NCBI GenBank assembly: GCA_003242315.1
Contig: QGUY01000070.1
Coordinates: forward strand, 1 to 15,787
Direction: 5' to 3'
DNA length: 15,787 bases
From: Bacteroidota bacterium
GTDB lineage: Bacteria; Bacteroidota; Bacteroidia; Cytophagales; Cyclobacteriaceae
Below are positions 14,254-15,787 of the stretch, piece after piece. Below the pieces are notes generated by a model that made no database searches, had not been told where the DNA came from, and saw nothing but the letters and a program-made list of their open reading frames with translations. A program made the translations under genes and the position numbers. Numbering within the stretch: the stretch's first letter is position 1; every line of letters starts with the position of its first letter.

Positions 14254-15787
14254 TCAGACGCGTTTCGCCACCAAATCCGTGTTGTAAAATGTCCCCCTGT
14301 TCTCTTTTTTCTCTAAAGAATCTGTTGTGATGAGGTAGGCAACGGTGATGAGGTTACGGAGTTCACAAAGCTGCGGGGAAAGAACAGCACTTTGATACAT
14401 TCTTTCAGTCTCTTCAAAAAGAATCCGCGTTCGCTTCAACGCACTCCTGAGTCGTTCATTAGAACGCACAATAGCAACGTAGTCGCTCATCAGGTCGCGA
14501 AGCTCCTTGCGATTGTGCGTAATGAATATTTGTTCCTTTGGTACAATAGTGCCTTCCGCATTCCAATCGGGAATGTTGTCAGGCACGCGAATGTCTTCCA
14601 ACCTTCCCTCTATATCGAGAAAGCAACGATGCGCAAAGACAATGGCTTCGAGCAGTGAGTTAGAGGCAAGGCGGTTAGCGCCGTGTAATCCCGTTCGCGA
14701 ACATTCACCACAAGCGTACAGGTTGTTTATAGACGTTGCTCCATAGGCATTCACCTCGATTCCCCCGCATTGGTAGTGCGCTGCGGGAACAACGGGAATC
14801 CATTCGCGCGTAATATCAATGCCCTTACTGAGACACTTGCTGTAGATATTCGGAAAGTGCTCAAGAAGGACGTCCTTGTCGAAATGCGTGCAGTCGAGAT
14901 ACACACACTCGTCACCTCTTGTAATTAACTCGTTGTCTATTGCCTGTGCGACGATATCGCGCGATGCAAGTTCGCCCCGGTCATCATATCGCAGCATGAA
15001 GCGCTCGCCATCGCGGGTGCGAAGGTAGGCACCGTGACCCCGAATCGCCTCGGTGATGAGGAACGCCGGATTATCGTCCTGCGAGTAGAATGCCGTGGGA
15101 TGAAACTGAATATAAGCCATGTCGCGGACGCGCGCCATGGCGCGATACGCCATCGCCACGCCATCTCCGGTAGCGATCAGGGGGTTTGTGGTAGTTCGAT
15201 AGACCTGGCCCGATCCGCCTGTGGCAAGCAACGTCACGCGCGCTACATATTTTTCAATTCGGCATGTGCGCTGGTCCATCACATAAGCGCCATAACACGT
15301 TATGCCAGGTTCAGGCCGAGAGATTTTGCGTTGAAAATGGTGTTCCGTGATCAGATCGATTGAAAAATGATGTGAGAGCAGCGTGATATTGGGCAGCAAT
15401 TCAATCTGCCTGAGCAATCCTTTTTCGATTTGCAGTCCGGTAACGTCCTTGTAGTGGATAATTCGACGCGCCGTATGCCCTCCCTCCTTGCTCAGCGCCA
15501 GTCTGCCGGAGGCATCCTGATCAAACTCGATTCCCCAGTTGATGATTTCTTCCAGACGTTCGGGCCCTTCGCGCACCACAAGTTCAACGATATCGGGATC
15601 GCAGGCTCCGTCGCCGGCGCGCAACGTATCGGCTATATGCTTTTCAAAGGAGTCGGTAATCTCGTCCAGCACAACGGCGATACCACCTTGTGCATATTTG
15701 GTGTTTGATTCGCTGTCGTCTGACTTGGTGATGACTGTAACCGTGCGATCAGGGAAGCGTCGGGCAACTTTTATAGCGAAAGACAGT
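14254..15787 (-). CDS. nadB: L-aspartate oxidase (N-terminus outside the window)
   Basis: FAD enzyme of the cytoplasm that oxidises L-aspartate to iminoaspartate, the first step of de novo NAD synthesis; the product goes to quinolinate synthase (NadA). The frame is open to the right edge and reads LSFAIKVARRFPDRTVTVIT, then SNTKYAQGGIAVVLDE, typical NadB text. A GTG at 15672 is therefore internal, not the start, and roughly 15-20 N-terminal residues with the GxGxxG motif are missing. Other signatures are GGHTARRIIHYKDVTG, GGSGQVYRTTTNP, YIQFHPTAFY, ITEAIRGHGAYLR and YACGECSRTGLHGANRLASN, covering the flavin and dicarboxylate sites shared with succinate dehydrogenase flavoproteins. About 511 residues are visible, close to the usual 520-540, so the C-terminus looks complete. 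No nadA or nadC is in view. Confidence 0.95.
   Translation of the reverse strand, partial: LSFAIKVARRFPDRTVTVITKSDDSESNTKYAQGGIAVVLDEITDSFEKHIADTLRAGDGACDPDIVELVVREGPERLEEIINWGIEFDQDASGRLALSKEGGHTARRIIHYKDVTGLQIEKGLLRQIELLPNITLLSHHFSIDLITEHHFQRKISRPEPGITCYGAYVMDQRTCRIEKYVARVTLLATGGSGQVYRTTTNPLIATGDGVAMAYRAMARVRDMAYIQFHPTAFYSQDDNPAFLITEAIRGHGAYLRTRDGERFMLRYDDRGELASRDIVAQAIDNELITRGDECVYLDCTHFDKDVLLEHFPNIYSKCLSKGIDITREWIPVVPAAHYQCGGIEVNAYGATSINNLYACGECSRTGLHGANRLASNSLLEAIVFAHRCFLDIEGRLEDIRVPDNIPDWNAEGTIVPKEQIFITHNRKELRDLMSDYVAIVRSNERLRSALKRTRILFEETERMYQSAVLSPQLCELRNLITVAYLITTDSLEKKENRGTFYNTDLVAKRV

Noticed and set aside
15670..15672. GTG as start of nadB
   Set aside because: The upstream in-frame sequence to the window edge is typical NadB, including SNTKYAQGGIA, so the gene simply runs off the window.

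Overview
The window looks like chromosomal DNA of a Bacteroidota bacterium, probably Cytophagales-like; that placement is inference. The signs are a type IX secretion (T9SS) C-terminal sorting domain, a TonB-dependent receptor with an STN domain and a carboxypeptidase-regulatory-like domain, signal peptides cleaved before Gln, lipoprotein signals, a FucP-type sugar permease, few Shine-Dalgarno sites, and one exact match to the Bacteroidota -7 promoter motif TAnnTTTG. All genes but one are on the minus strand.

Layout from left to right. (1) 1-2652: a TonB-dependent receptor whose frame breaks near the left edge, preceded in its operon by a small secreted protein of unknown function. (2) 2752-5975: a two-gene 6-deoxysugar unit, a GH106-type alpha-L-rhamnosidase lipoprotein and L-rhamnose mutarotase (rhaM), separated by 2 bases. 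(3) 5976-6291: a gene-free spacer with a short dyad just upstream of rhaM and two REP-like hairpins that share a 12-base loop. (4) 6292-7518: a geranylgeranyl-reductase-family flavoprotein starting at GTG. (5) 7582-10922: a FucP-like sugar/H+ symporter, an RraA-family protein with a signal peptide, and an AI-2E-family membrane protein, with hexamer-period simple repeats at two gene ends. (6) 11016-12206, the only plus-strand gene: a lipoprotein with two thioredoxin folds, transcribed divergently from the AI-2E gene. (7) 12237-14087: a T9SS-exported LamG-like surface protein. (8) 14254 to the right edge: L-aspartate oxidase (nadB), missing its N-terminus.

The main functional theme is deoxysugar scavenging. 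A membrane-anchored rhamnosidase would release L-rhamnose, a FucP-type symporter could bring in a 6-deoxyhexose, and RhaM would interconvert its anomers in the cytoplasm. No rhamnose isomerase, kinase or aldolase and no SusC/SusD pair is visible, so this is a partial pathway, not a full polysaccharide utilisation locus. I found no CRISPR array, phage, insertion sequence, tRNA or rRNA. I did not find a clearly new multi-gene system. The best second looks are the frame break in the receptor, the exported RraA-family protein beside FucP, the fixed-loop hairpins, and the acidic-residue position in the FucP homologue.
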